Positions 11,970 to 26,400 of a DNA stretch of 64,000 nt are shown here, piece by piece. Both the position numbers and the translations under genes were made by a program. Position 1 is the stretch's first letter. Each line of letters opens with the position of its first letter. The notes under the pieces are model-generated. The model worked only from the letters and a program-made list of their open reading frames with translations, ran no database searches and was not told the DNA's origin. The DNA comes from Cylindrobasidium torrendii FP15055 ss-10 (taxonomy: Eukaryota; Basidiomycota; Agaricomycetes; Agaricales; Physalacriaceae): positions 248,001 to 312,000 of the forward strand of contig KN880432.1 of assembly GCA_000934385.1 (NCBI GenBank), read 5' to 3'.

Positions 11970-12558
11970 ATGCCGCCCATCTACCGCGACATACCCACGA
12001 TTGAGCTGAAGATCAAGCTGCCTGACCTCGCAGGACTTGAAGCCATCTTGCAGAACATCATTATTTGGAATGACTGCCTCGGTAAGTTTCATTTTGTCGT
12101 CGCTCTTTTGTGTACTTATGTAGGACTTCACAGCTGCGGCCCATCCCGTCTCTTATTTCGCAGCTTGTGTCCTATTGCTCACGCAGCCCATCCTGTTCAC
12201 CGTGCCCTTCATAATCATTGGCGCCATCTTACGTATCCCATGTGTTATTCTCAAGGCTTTTGTTCGTCGCTTGGGATTCGGAAGAGAGACTGGCATTGAA
12301 GCGGGTACGTGGACACAGCCAGCGCGCTAATTAATATTCACACGTCGCACAGATTCATTTGCCGCCCGATACCAGAGCCGGTATTACGGTGCCACCATTC
12401 CCCCCAACTCTTATTTCTCTCGTGCGCAATCCTACGGAGCGTTGGGTGACGAATGGGACGCGGACGAACAACAGCAGCAGGGTGTTTCGTTGCCGCTCTA
12501 TGCGCGCGTTTTCCAAATCTTGACCGCAGTTGCCTTGATCCGCTTTATCTTCTTCTAA
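11970..12558 (+). CDS. Small membrane protein of unknown function
   Basis: Three exons, 11970-12081, 12134-12304 and 12353-12558, give 162 residues with all phases consistent. The first intron has a gtaagt donor and a cacag acceptor. The N-terminus MPPIYRDIPTIELKIKLPDL is followed by two hydrophobic stretches in the middle (AACVLLLTQPILFTVPFIII region). A polar linker with a short glutamine run leads to a hydrophobic C-terminal tail ending IRFIFF. The pattern suggests an endomembrane protein with a tail helix. I do not recognise the family, and no function should be inferred from the neighbours. Confidence 0.65.
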
Positions 12559-13240
12559 ATGCCGGGAGTGTTGAGCGTTGATAGAAAGTACAGCTATTGG
12601 ATTAAACGACTATCATGCATCCTTTAGGAACTGAATCGAACCGTTAAGCAAGCATCAAGGGTCTCGCCGCGGATGACTCGGATGCGAAGCAGAAATAGTG
12701 CATTCATACTACTAACGGGTCGTCACAACCTCCCTGGCCCAGGACTCACCAAAGTCAGAGTAGTCGGAATGGAAAGGGTCAGACATTCTTTGCTTTCGTA
12801 ATAAACCTCCCTTTTAGGGAGAGATGAGATCGAGCAGTGCTTACAATCGATCAGACTATACCTTGAGGCTTTGAGCGTCAATCTATTTGTTAAGAGATAT
12901 TTCTGAAAAGACTTGGCCAGAGCGCAATTATGCAGACTTTCAAATGTTTTCAACTCCCAAGCCTCAGGCCTCCGGGCCCAGACATGTGTCATGCATCGAA
13001 CAAGCACGAACACCTTGTGTTCATTGTTCTAAACTAGAAATTGAACATTTAATCAATTAAGCACGCTCAGTGCGGTATTTTGTATACAGTGTGATATAGT
13101 AGTTACATACAAAAATGAAAACCAAAAACGACTGAGAGAGTAGTTCAAGCGTAAAAATTCTCGAGCTTGGTCGAGTTAGAATGGGTATATGTCCATGGTT
13201 CGTGTATACATGGAACTTGGGATGCAGGGAAGATGCGTCT
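12559..13240. other. intergenic region, convergent 3' ends
   Basis: About 680 bases, AT-rich, between the convergent 3' ends of the small membrane protein gene and the ThrE-family gene. A minus-strand open frame of 96 codons at 12723-13013 has no splice support or recognisable content. No RNA gene seen. Confidence 0.5.
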
Positions 13241-15688
13241 CTAGAACGAGAACACCGCCGCGTTCTTTCGTGTACCAAACATGTACACCAGCGCCTGACT
13301 CATGAACAAACCGACTGTAATTCCGATTGTCACCGCAATCATCGCGCCTCCGATGTCAATGCCATTTCCATTAGCAGTTATACCCCCAGCTTGAGAGAGA
13401 CCAGACTGTGAATGAGGGTGAGCAGCCGCTAACACGGAACAAAAGAGTCGGGCACTGACGGGCACCAAGAACAAAACACCAGTCACCATACTCGTGAACG
13501 CAGTACCTCCCATCTTCCTGGAGTATATGTTCCCCAACACCCCGACCGTAAACGCACCAATCGCGCTCACGACATCACTGCGATTGAAGATGTAATGATT
13601 CGCGACTTTGTTGGAGACGTAGGACGCGCAAGAGATTACAACCATGACGGGAAGTTGCTTGCTCCTCAAAGGCTGCAGGTTTGCCAGAGACGACAGAAGA
13701 GAGAATAGTGGGACGATGATGAATGCCGTCCACCAAGGGAAGGGTTGCAAGTACCACGGAAACGTCGACGGTCTGTAGCACGCGTCGATTATTTCATGCT
13801 GGAAAAGAGGGACAGCATGAGTGAACGTCCAGGTACCCGTCATCGGAATGCTGTTGTTGGCGGTCCCATTGTCCGCCATCCAGCTTCCTGTCAACGCTGT
13901 CGTTGTCGCCAAGCGACTGGCAAGAGAGTCGAGCTCATTTCGAGCGTGTCTGTCGAACAGGAGATAGAAGTCAGAGCCAATTTGGAGTCCAAATCCCTGT
14001 AAAAATGTCAGGACATGATTTGCGGAACAATGACAAACGTACGAGGAACAGTGTGTAGATAAGTGCATAGACCATTTTGACACTGCCACACACGATGTTC
14101 TTCGAGGCAAGCTCCAAAGAACTGCTGACTGTTCGAATGAGCTTGCAGAACCATGGACCATGGGAGGTGCCTTACGAATGAGATATCCTGGTAGGATACC
14201 GATGATGCTCGATGAAGAGATGGCGGTATAGCAAAATATCCGACTGGGAATGCTGCTCAACCCACGGGCAGCAAACGATATGACAATGGCCGCGGTGATT
14301 CTGGTATTCGTGAACTCGGGTCTCTATAGGCAAGGGAGAGCTTACTCAAAGACATTAGCATACAATGCGCTCTTCGACGCGCCCAGTTGGAGCAAAGCAA
14401 GCAGAGTCGCACCAGTACCAGCAATCCAGAGATCGACAAACGAGCCTCCGAAGGCTAGAGGACAGATCAGAGCACTCAGAGAGAACGCAAGCAACATCCG
14501 GAAGGCCAGGCCATAGAGGGGCGGAGCGGTCAATAGGTCGTCCAGTTGTTCCGTCGCTTGCCTAGCGCTGACTTCGTCGTGCACGACCATCCTGTAAACC
14601 ATGTGGACCTTATGGAGAGCACCCAAAGAAAGACGGCCGCCGCATTTGACGAAGTGGGTTTCGGAGCAGCCAAGTTCTTGGTCGCCAAAGGAGCAGATAA
14701 TAACACCAGGCAGATGAATGAATTCAGCCTCGACCTCGAGGATGCGAGCGGCGGCGACGAGCTGAGATTCGATACGGTGAGATGGAGCACCAAAGGTCAT
14801 GAGGCAGCGAGCGAGTTTGATGAGGAATTCTTGCCGGTTTGCCATAGCTGTGCCAAGTTCACTTTATGTCAAAAAGCCCATCGACGGGCGAGACTCACAA
14901 GTGACATTGAACTCGATCTTGACGCGCATGAGATGCTTGCGGCGCTGCTTATAGTCCATCGTCTTTAACGCGTTCTTTTCCAAATCGCCTTGGTCGTCGA
15001 GGTACTCAGCACGGACTCCAGTGACTCGCGGGTCGTCTGGATCCATAATTTCAGACCCAACAGAGAAAGTCGAGTCTTTCCTGTTCCACCCAGGCCGGCG
15101 ATACTTTTGACGGTGCTCGTAGGTGTCTTCGTCCTCTTCTTCGTCTGAATTGTTGCGACGGTCGAGATCGCGAAGATCCAGCATTTGAGAAGGAATTCCA
15201 CGTTGTTTTTGGGCACGCTCGACGTCAGGGTCGATCTCCTCGCCGTCGAACGGTTTCGAGTCTTCGGCGAAGCTGACGCCCCTACGGCGAGCGGGACCTC
15301 GGGGTGGGAACGAAGTGAGTGGAGGACCATGGGCGGCTTCAGGCGGCGCAATATCGTACGGATGTTCGTAGGAGTTGAATGAATATTTTTTGTATTCGTC
15401 GTCCTCTTTCTTCCCTGTGACGAGCGTCGCAGCTGAGTCTCGTTTGTCGTTGTGGAAATCGCCATCGTCGGGGGCAAGCGGCATCTGACTATACTGCGAT
15501 GGCGGGATGAAGGGCGGGGGCGGCGCAGATGAAGGCGAGGAAAATGGATTCGTATAATGCGGACTGAATGGATTGTTCGAAATCGGCGAGGTAGCGCGTT
15601 CGCGAGCGTCGTCGTGGCCGGCCAGCGGGGCAGGCGACTGCAAATAAGGGAGCGTAGGACTGTCTGGAGCGGACATGTTGGTAGTCAT
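13241..15688 (-). CDS. ThrE/DUF1212-family membrane transporter (Prm10-like)
   Basis: Related to bacterial threonine/serine exporters and to yeast pheromone-regulated membrane protein 10. Start ATG at 15688. The first ~240 residues are polar and disordered, rich in proline, serine and acidic residues. After a short intron the conserved soluble domain follows: RQEFLIKLARCLMTFGAPSH, then IHLPGVIICSFGD. The hydrophobic domain comes next, with LLAFSLSALICPLAFGGSF and several more membrane segments, ending VYMFGTRKNAAVFSF at the stop near 13241. Several introns interrupt the membrane part. The two-part ThrE architecture (cytosolic hydrolase-like half plus about ten helices) is preserved. Substrate in fungi is not established. 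Confidence 0.85.
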
Positions 15689-15791
15689 AGTTAAACCACA
15701 GCACGCGGCATGTACAAGGTGATCGAGTAAACATTCGGCGTAGGGTACATAGAGCCACCTAGTATATACGAATACGAATTTCGAACAATCA

Positions 15792-18542
<2,751 letters not shown>

Positions 18543-18692
18543 GACGGCCTTGAACGATGACTGCACAAAGTCAAGGTGGTGCGGCCCGATGCACCGGGCA
18601 CTGCCACCCGATCACTGATGGCACCGCGATCACAAGACTAAACTCGAACCAAACTCTATTTCGTGCTACCACCCCCTCGATGGACACGCGCT

Positions 18693-19638
18693 ATGGAGCG
18701 ATACTTTGCTGTAGCCAAGTCCAACAAGAATGTTAGCCAGTCTAAAGGCAAAACTAGATATCAACCCTATCCCTCGACAGATCCTGGCGCGTCTGCGAAA
18801 CCTCAGAGGGCGAAGCCCACAAAGTGCGTTCGAAATCTATCTCCGTAATGCATTGCAACTTACACGCCATATAGCTCTCTCTTGAAGAAACTCGATGTTT
18901 CTGATCTAAATTCTCGCTCTTCCTCGCGTTTGACTGGACTTCTTTTGCACAATCTTTCCAACGAGGCGAATCCTCTCACACATTCCGATTTATACGAACG
19001 ATCCGGTTGGCGCTTCTGAACTTGTCTCCATTTTATTCCTCTCAATCTGTTTCTTGCTTAGATCATGCCATTTCTACATCTACTGGCCACCAGGTCGCTG
19101 ATGGAGCTGGAGGCTCAGCCCCTGGGTATTGGGAACAACGTACCAGAAAGCTCGCCGTCCAACGTGAAGATGCCGCAACAGATACGCACACACACGAAGT
19201 AGTCCCCCAAGTTCTCCGCCATACTCGCATCTATATCAATGGATACCTCGACGGTACAACCGACATCGAGATGAAGCGTATCGTCACTGAAGCTGGGGGA
19301 CAGATCTTGTACGTTTCTTATTGTTGTCCTATTGTTTGGCCCGTGTCTTATTTTATTTCCTCGAGAATGACCAAATCGACCGCGACACACATTCTTACAT
19401 CTATGCCCCTCAATGCATCCAAGATGCAGCAGTCGCTCTCTGCGAAGAAACCAGCATATGTCGTCACGCCAGAATGGGTTTTCGACAGCATTAAAGCCGG
19501 GAAACGGAAGCCTGAACGCGTTTATAGCATCATGAAGAGTAAGACATCCGGTACACTCGACATATGGACTGCAAAAACCTAGCTACGATTTATTACGACT
19601 TCGAGGATCTTCCCGCCATGGCGAAGCTTAAGCACTAG
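18693..19638 (+). CDS. Small BRCT-domain protein, Rev1-N-terminus-like
   Basis: Five exons, 18693-18823, 18875-19005, 19062-19308, 19366-19538 and 19583-19638, sum to 738 nt, or 245 residues. The N-terminus starts MERYFAVAKSNKN. A polar region follows, then YWEQRTRKLAVQR, then one BRCT domain: RIYINGYLDGTTDIEMKRIV, EAGGQIL, STATHILTSMPL and YVVTPEWVFDSIKAGKRK with the conserved tryptophan. The layout resembles the N-terminal BRCT of REV1 polymerase, but no polymerase domain follows: a final 56-nt exon ends in KLKH and a stop, and the next gene is convergent. It may bind phosphopeptides or DNA ends in repair. The exon 2 donor (gttggc) is weak. Confidence 0.7.
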
Positions 19639-19832
19639 AGTTCCTTAATACCCCCTTTGCACGGACATTGTTGTAAGTATTGTACCACGCAGGTTCACCC
19701 ATTTACTTTGCTAGTCATGAATGCATTCCCTGAATATGTTCCCAGTAAATGTAGTTCCCTACTACATATGTTCCCTAATAATTTAGGCATTACAAGTCAT
19801 TTTGTTGTACACTGGAGTCCAGTGCGATGCGT

Positions 19833-20893
19833 TCAGTACATGAGGTTACCAACGGCAGATGGTCCGCCAGAGTTAGTGAAGAGACAGGAGCCAGTGCCAA
19901 CGTAGCCAGCAGCGGCGCCGTCGTTGGCGGACAGAAGGGCGGGCGAAGTGGCGACGAATGGGAAGTAGAGCGTGACCCAGCTCTGGCTATCCAGCCACGC
20001 GAAGGCCGACTTGAAGAAGGCAACTTGAGCGTCCTGGCTGGCGCCGGTGAGTGCAAACTCGGTGATGACAACGTTGTAGCTCTGCGCAATGGGTTAACAT
20101 CAAGTACGCAGGAATACCGGCGAAGACGTACGGGGAATTGGTTGTGCGCCTTTGTGATGTGCGCCTGGAAGTCGGCATACGAAGTGCCGTACCAGTGAAG
20201 GTTGATGTAGTCGCCGTAGCATGCTCCGCCACATGCGTTGAGAAACTGGGCGAGCCAGTCAAGACCCTTGCCGGCATCCGTGCTGGACGTGACAGAGGGG
20301 AAGGCCTTCTTAATCGCCTGTCATTGTCAAGGGGAATAAGCAGATGCTCCTGATGCCTATAAGAAGGGCTTACAAGAGGGTTGATGTACTGCTTGTACCA
20401 CGCCGCAGCATCGCCAGGAGATACGTAGTCACCGAGATCAGGCTCGTTCAAGCTGAAGACAGCTAGAGACAGGTCTTGTCAGTGTTTATCCTACTATTAC
20501 CATGAGAAAACGTACTCGACCAGCCCTGGGCGGCCTGGCGGGAGGCAAGCTGGGAGATGGGAGAGGAGTCGCAATCCCTGCAGCGCTGCATACCGATGAA
20601 CCCAAGGCCACCAGCGCCGTTTGTCGACGGAGGCGAATATGTCTCCCAGTCATAGATGGCAACGACCTGGCCTTGACCGTTGTTCAAAACACCGGGATCG
20701 CTGTAACGACGTGAGGAAGGATTCTTGACAATACAGTGAAGGTGCGTACAGAGGTGAGTTGTCTGTTGTACAGAAATCAGCGGGATGTAAATTTGAGGCT
20801 AAAGCAAGACGTACACCAGGGCCAGGCAAGACCACGCTTGCCAGCGAGGGCAGTGGAAGCGAGGGCGAGGGCGACAGAGAAGACACCAATCAT
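19833..20893 (-). CDS. Secreted GH128 endo-beta-1,3-glucanase-like protein, copy 3
   Basis: Inverted third glucanase. Exons on the minus strand: 20893-20815, microexon 20762-20750 (13 nt), 20700-20516, 20462-20374, 20317-20132 and 20081-19833. They total 801 nt, or 266 residues. The signal peptide starts MIGVFSVALALAS. The mature N-terminus KRGLAWPWYNSPLDPGVLNN and the blocks YDWETYSPPS, GFIGMQRC, CDSSP and NLHWYG match copy 2 closely. Exon lengths are identical to copy 2 except exon 4, which is nine nucleotides shorter. Predicted catalytic glutamates are in LNEPD and ITEFAL. The close pairing with copy 2 points to a fairly recent duplication with inversion, separated now by about 11 kb of unrelated genes. 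Confidence 0.9.
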
Positions 20894-20960
20894 TTTGAAG
20901 TCAGGAGAAGATTTGGTTGGGTGTTTAGACCGATGCTCTTCTTCATGGTTGTCCTCAAGC

Positions 20961-20967
20961 TTTTATA
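20961..20967 (-). promoter_or_regulatory. TATA box of GH128 copy 3
   Basis: Minus-strand TATAAAA 68-74 bp upstream of the ATG at 20893. CTCAAG-type hexamers flank it on the plus strand. Confidence 0.55.
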
Positions 20968-22711
20968 CAAGCTCAAGTAGGGACAGGGACAGGAGCGCGC
21001 GCTACCACTCGAGGAACGATGCAATCAATGACCACTTGTCATCATGCCACTGTCTGAGCCCAAGCCAGGCTCTTTGCATGAGTTTCGTTCTGTAAGTCCA
21101 GGAGATAAATTGACTTTGTGGGCAAGAATGTGCGTTACACCGTCGTTAACTCCTTCGCAGGTGGGCGAACTGGGGCCAAAGCTGTGATATCGGTGCATCC
21201 AACGACGTTTTTCGAGCTACAGTATCACTGAAGATCTTGGCCCACGAGAATAGCCGTTCTTGTTCCCATATGAAGCTTGTTTCCGACTTGTTTCCATTGA
21301 GTCGATTCGCGTCGCAGCCGGGCGCCCTTGTGCATATGAGCAGCGACCATTGCGAGGGGCAGATGAAAGTGTGATCATGCCACACAAATGGTGATGCGAC
21401 ACACGGACCTCTCAAAATGCAAGGTCTATGCATAAAAAAAGGTCTAAATAAGCGCAGAATCTTACCTTTGGGCTACGAAGTCCTTGTCACCGAACAGAGC
21501 AACGAGTATCAGTCTGAATGATATGGGTTTATTGCCAAAAAAGAGCACCAAGTCGCGATTTCATATAACAGTGACAGCCATATTTTTGGTGAGTAGCTGG
21601 GCGAACACCGAAGATGGACTTTGATAGACTCCCGTTGATGTGATCCCGGCACTTGCGCATTGAATTTAGAGTCCAGCGCTGGCGGTGACATTGTGCACAT
21701 AAGGACATGTGCTCTATTTCGCAGTCCCAAAGCCTCTTTTCCGGCGTACCACGGCCGCATAACTGTGATACGGATCGAACAAGGACAAGGGTTGGTTACG
21801 CGGGAGTCAGACAGAAAATGAAGATTGGTTGAGGCGCAGGACAGAGGCGTCGATCAGATTTGATGCAACGGTGACAATTGATTGAATTCCCACGGTCAGT
21901 GCCACAATCTCATTATCACTCGTACAACTTGTCACTGTCCAAAGCTCAACCAGCATCAAAGTAGAGCATGATGAGCTCTTCGCATGGGTTGATGTCGGTC
22001 CGCATCTTTGCGGAAACCAGTACATCAAGACCCTCATACTCGGAGAAGAAGGATGTCGATGATATTTCGCAAGTTCTTGCTATACCAGCCATTAGTTGCG
22101 CCGGAAGGTTGGACTCCTACTTCGATACTATACCCATCTTCTCTTCATACACATAGTGCATCCATCATAGCATGGGGCTAGCTCCCACGGCTGTCCTGTC
22201 CCGGTCGAAGTGATACTCATACTAGGTTCTCCCCTCAGGCTGTTTATATTGCAGTAGAATAGCTGGCGCTAATGGTCCTAGCGGGAAGAGTGGATGAACA
22301 GGTAGAATTCCGGTCACACTGAATTTGTGGGATTACTGAAGCCAGGAAAGCGAATGACCTGGTCGAACACACTCCTCATTTCCGCGCTATACTTGAAGCT
22401 CTCCAGAGTGTACGGGGATTGACCGTGCTCGATATACCTGTATCCTGGTAACCGCTAGGCTGAGAGTAGAGAGCAAGGACCGAGAACAGCAGTTGTTTTG
22501 TAGGGAGAATGGCGAGGAACTTCCAGAGATGTTGAGAAGCGGAGGACTTCATCCAAGAGGAGATAGTGTTGGAGAGACAGGTTGATCCACTCTACTTACT
22601 ACGATGGCATTCAGTGGTCCAAGGGCTGGGTCTGCATAAGCTCTGAATATAGCGGTCTGCAGTGTCCCCAAGTATGATGTTCCATTGTCACGTACAGGTG
22701 CGACATCATAA
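20968..22711. other. long intergenic region with no firm gene
   Basis: About 1.7 kb between GH128 copy 3 and COX23. Open frames of 60-95 codons occur on both strands, none with a start, splice sites and family that agree. The best coding-like piece is minus-strand 22454-22314, after a cctag acceptor (PGYRYIEHGQSPYTLESF), ending in a stop. It could be the last exon of an unrecognised gene or a remnant. Another frame near 21886-22050 on the plus strand reads WVDVGPHLCGNQYIKTLI. Confidence 0.35.
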
Positions 22712-23183
22712 TTAGTATATTCCCTTTCTCCGGTCCTCCTTTCGCTGTTCAATCTATGCCTGAGTTTAGTTCCCCGGAATGAGAAGATAATAAGCAGGGA
22801 GAGTACAAGGGGACCAGATTACAAGACAGCTTTTGGAATTACGCACCCATGTCTTTTTGCACTCTTGGTACGCCTTAAAGTAAGCCTGACACAGGTCACG
22901 ATTGTAATTATTTCGGTCCATGCATTTCATGGACTCTTTGGATGCTGCTTCACAGGGACTAGGTGATATTGTTAGCGATAGTTCGTGCCCGTGCGGCTCG
23001 AGAGAGGAGTGAGAACATGAGTTCGAACAGGGCGCTTACTCTGTGAATTTGGAAGACAGCCTGCCCTATTCCCAGCGTCAGTTCAGCCTAGTTGTATCTG
23101 AGTGTTTCTGGAACCTTGAACTGTTCTTTGTAGTCGCGGGGCACTTTAGTGCTTTCGTCTGGTTCTGGTGTTGGAAATGACAT
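22712..23183 (-). CDS. COX23: COX23, twin-CX9C mitochondrial protein
   Basis: Intermembrane-space protein needed for cytochrome c oxidase assembly. Four small exons: 23183-23115, 23065-23040 (26 nt), 22958-22847 and 22753-22712. They total 249 nt, or 82 residues. The start is MSFPTPEPDESTKVPRDYKE. The CHCH fold shows two CX9C motifs: C in DPCEAAS paired with MKCMD, then DLCQAY paired with QECKK. The tail is IEQRKEDRRKGIY. Residues RDYKEQFKGRLSSKFTDPCE and MDRNNYNRD are typical of fungal Cox23. The exon 1 donor (gttcca) is weak, but the phase is forced by the neighbouring exons. It starts 222 bp from the divergent CCCH-RBR gene. Because no exon exceeds 112 nt, ORF-based annotation would miss it. 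Confidence 0.87.
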
Positions 23184-23405
23184 AGGAAACTCTGTCAGTT
23201 CACGGTGATCACAGTCGGAAAGGCGATCGCGTGTTTGGCAATTCGACCTGATTGGGCCGCCGGCGTTCGGTGTCGAATTCTCATTCCGTGACTGCCTTGA
23301 GACTCACCAGTACCCTGAACCGCGCTCCCGATTGGTGACTCTCCCCCCATGGAATTTGCTTCTCCACTAGACGCGGAAAATATCCCTTACTCTTGAACAT
23401 CCAAC

Positions 23406-26400
23406 ATGGCTGCACCAAGATCAGCACGACAAAAGCACTCACGCAAGAAAACAGACGGAAGATGCCAAACCACAGAAAAGGGGCGCAGAATGGGCAACGC
23501 GCGGATAGACGAATTCGAAGATACAGAAGTGTGTTGCAATCGTCTACATGAACGGGATCTAATATTTCTTGCAGATTGTTGTGAAGCTCCCAACGGCCCA
23601 GCCAATCCACCAAGCGGTAAGTCGGACACCCCATTTCCCCTCCTTTTATTTATGGCGCAGGTTATTGGACCTACGGATCACTTGCCGTCCCCGTACCCTG
23701 ACAGTAATGCCTCAAGTGAATCGGACCCTTCGAATTCGCCCCCAGCCCCAGCCTCCCCCGTGCTCGACACACCTGCACCGCTCCTTACTCCCCAAGTGCC
23801 CTTGCCCACCAGTGACACCAGCTCGCCCGCTCCCAGCCACTCTTCGCAGTTCGGGCGCTGCCCTTACAGGTTTTGCCGTGATTTCTGTAGGACGGGCAGA
23901 TGCTGGAGACGGTCTTGTCGATTCAAGCACGAGAAGCACGAGCACTATCCGTCAAGACCGCTCCAACAAGATGGAGTGCAACCTGCATCTGGGGCGGTTG
24001 ATCCCCCCGAGGTATCGCACGAGCAAATGTCCACAGAGGGGACACCGACACCTCTGGCACAGACACCAGCGCAAGCCGGACACGAGCAGCCGACCGTTCA
24101 TGCGGCGGACGAAATGTCTCGGATAACGCCTGGACAGCCAAGCGACGCCGTTCCGATCCCTCAAGCCGTTTCGACGCAAGCTCATGCAGAAAAGCACCCC
24201 CACCCCTGGTCGAGTCAGCTCTGCTGGGGCTGGGAGCACGATTGGTGCCCGGAGGGTTGGCAATGCCAGTTCGTACACGGGGATCTACAATACGACAGCC
24301 CGGTAGGCGCCTATTCTGCTTGCGCGTCTTCAGAAACTGACGATATGCAGCTACCAGAACCCGCCCGGCTGCCAGAACTCGACGAGGCCCGGAATTCAGA
24401 CGAGTCCATTTCTCTGGCGTCGGATTCGGATGTAAGACCTGCCTCCCAGTTTAATGCCAATGGTCGGCTGACTGGTGAAAAGGCGACCAAGGTCGAAGAG
24501 CCACCGCCGCCAAAAGTCAGGCATCCGCGCCCTCGTCTCAACGAGGTGTGTAGGAAAGCACGCCGAAAACAATGCCCATGGGGGTACAAATGTCACCGCA
24601 TTCACGAGAACCTTGAGTACGACGATCCAGTCGACGTCTGCTCTCCTGACAACGAAACTGTCGCTCTTCAAAATGACAAACCACCCTCACCCTCACCCTC
24701 ACCCATCCCAGTCGAGCCACGTCCCATCCCCAAACCAGAATGGAGCGTCACAATACACGAGCATATCCGCCTCAAGCTTGACCATGGATTTATCATCCAG
24801 GATATTCAAACTGGGTTCGAGACCGCTTGGCTCTATATTGATGGCTTGCCTCCGACTATTCGAGAGTCGACCATCCTGACGCTGCTAACGCCTCATGGTC
24901 CCGCTGAAATCAAGTCAGTGTCAAGAAGGGACGGCTCGGCTCTTGCTCGTGCGCTTTTCGAGGATCACGTCGATGCGAGAAATGCTGCGGTGTCGCTGGA
25001 TGGCACCAAACAATTTGGCGGCCGCACGATCCATGCTTGTTTGTCTCTCACGCCCGAAGCCAGCGGCGGGAATGTCCGCGATACTACTGTGGTCATCGAG
25101 TGGGACGCGCCGAGTGTCACGGCTTATGGAGGTTTTCGAACTCTCGAGCAGGCGCAGACTGCCGTCGCTTCCACTCGATTACCATTCCGCGAGCGGAACG
25201 TCCGCGCGGCCATCTTTGAGGGAATGCCCCAGGTTGGGATGTATACTGTCAAGTACTGGAACCTTCCTGTCGAGGTTTATCAAGACAAGGATGCGCTGGA
25301 GGAGCTTGGAGCACCACGAGACTTGATGTGGGACCTTTTGACTTACAAGTCTGACAAAGAGGCCATTGCGCTGGTTCGACGCATTCTTGGATATCAATTT
25401 GATGTCAAAGAATGGGAGCCTGTGGAGGGGCCGTATATGGACGGAATCATACAGGTCTATGCATCGTTTGAGTCTCCTGCTGTGGCAAAACAGGCAGCAG
25501 AACATATGCACCTGCGTAAGCCTGCGGCGATAAAGGGTCTGAAGCTGCGTGCGCGTCACCTCAAGAATCTAGTATTCCGCGTTAACTCGAGGGTATTCAC
25601 TCGTATTCGAGGCGACCTGTGCGACCTTCGGGATGCATTGACTTCGAAGGACGACAAACTGGTTATAGTTCCTCGCACTGGTGACTACCAAATTCGACTG
25701 ACATCGACGGATATGAAGCAACTAGGCAAGATGAAGAAGGATTTCGATGCGGTTTTGCGAGGGGACACAGTAGTAATGGATGGGAAGGCCGCCTGGGATA
25801 AGTTTTTCGAATATCCTGCAGGGATCATCTGGGCCAAGGATCTCCGCCGACAATACCCAAGCCTTGACTTCTACTTCAATGTGCCGCTCCGACGCATTAC
25901 TCTGCGTGGCCCCGTTCATCTACGCGCCAAAGCCAAGGAGGATATCATTTTCCAGATCAAGAAGCTTCGGTCGCGGACGTGCACGACCATCAACATCCCG
26001 GGCGACTTGGTCGCACACTTTGTGGCCAAGCAATTCCCGCGTCTACGGGAGGAGCTTGGGGCGGCGAACATTCATATGGACCTTTGGACCAGGACGTTAG
26101 TCGTGCATGGCTCAGCTCACATGGCCTCAACTGCGCGCAACGCCGTACAGGCGGTGCGCGCTGTTCGTCGACCATCATCAACCACTCGCTCTAGCTGCCC
26201 GATCTGTTTTGAGGATGTACAGACACCTGTCCTGTTTCGTTGCGGTCATGCACATTGCCGGGGTTGCCTGAGGGAGTACCTCCAGGCTGCCACAGAGGCG
26301 CGATTTTTCCCGCTTACATGCCTTGGTGGTGGCGGCCAGTGCACAGAGGCGTTCCCGTTAGGATGTGCCAAGGACATCCTCACGCAGGGAGAGTTTGAAG

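Noticed and set aside
24681..24705. Tandem ACCCTC units resembling a telomere-like repeat
   Set aside because: They lie in frame in the RBR coding region and encode alternating proline and serine; the unit is not a telomere repeat.
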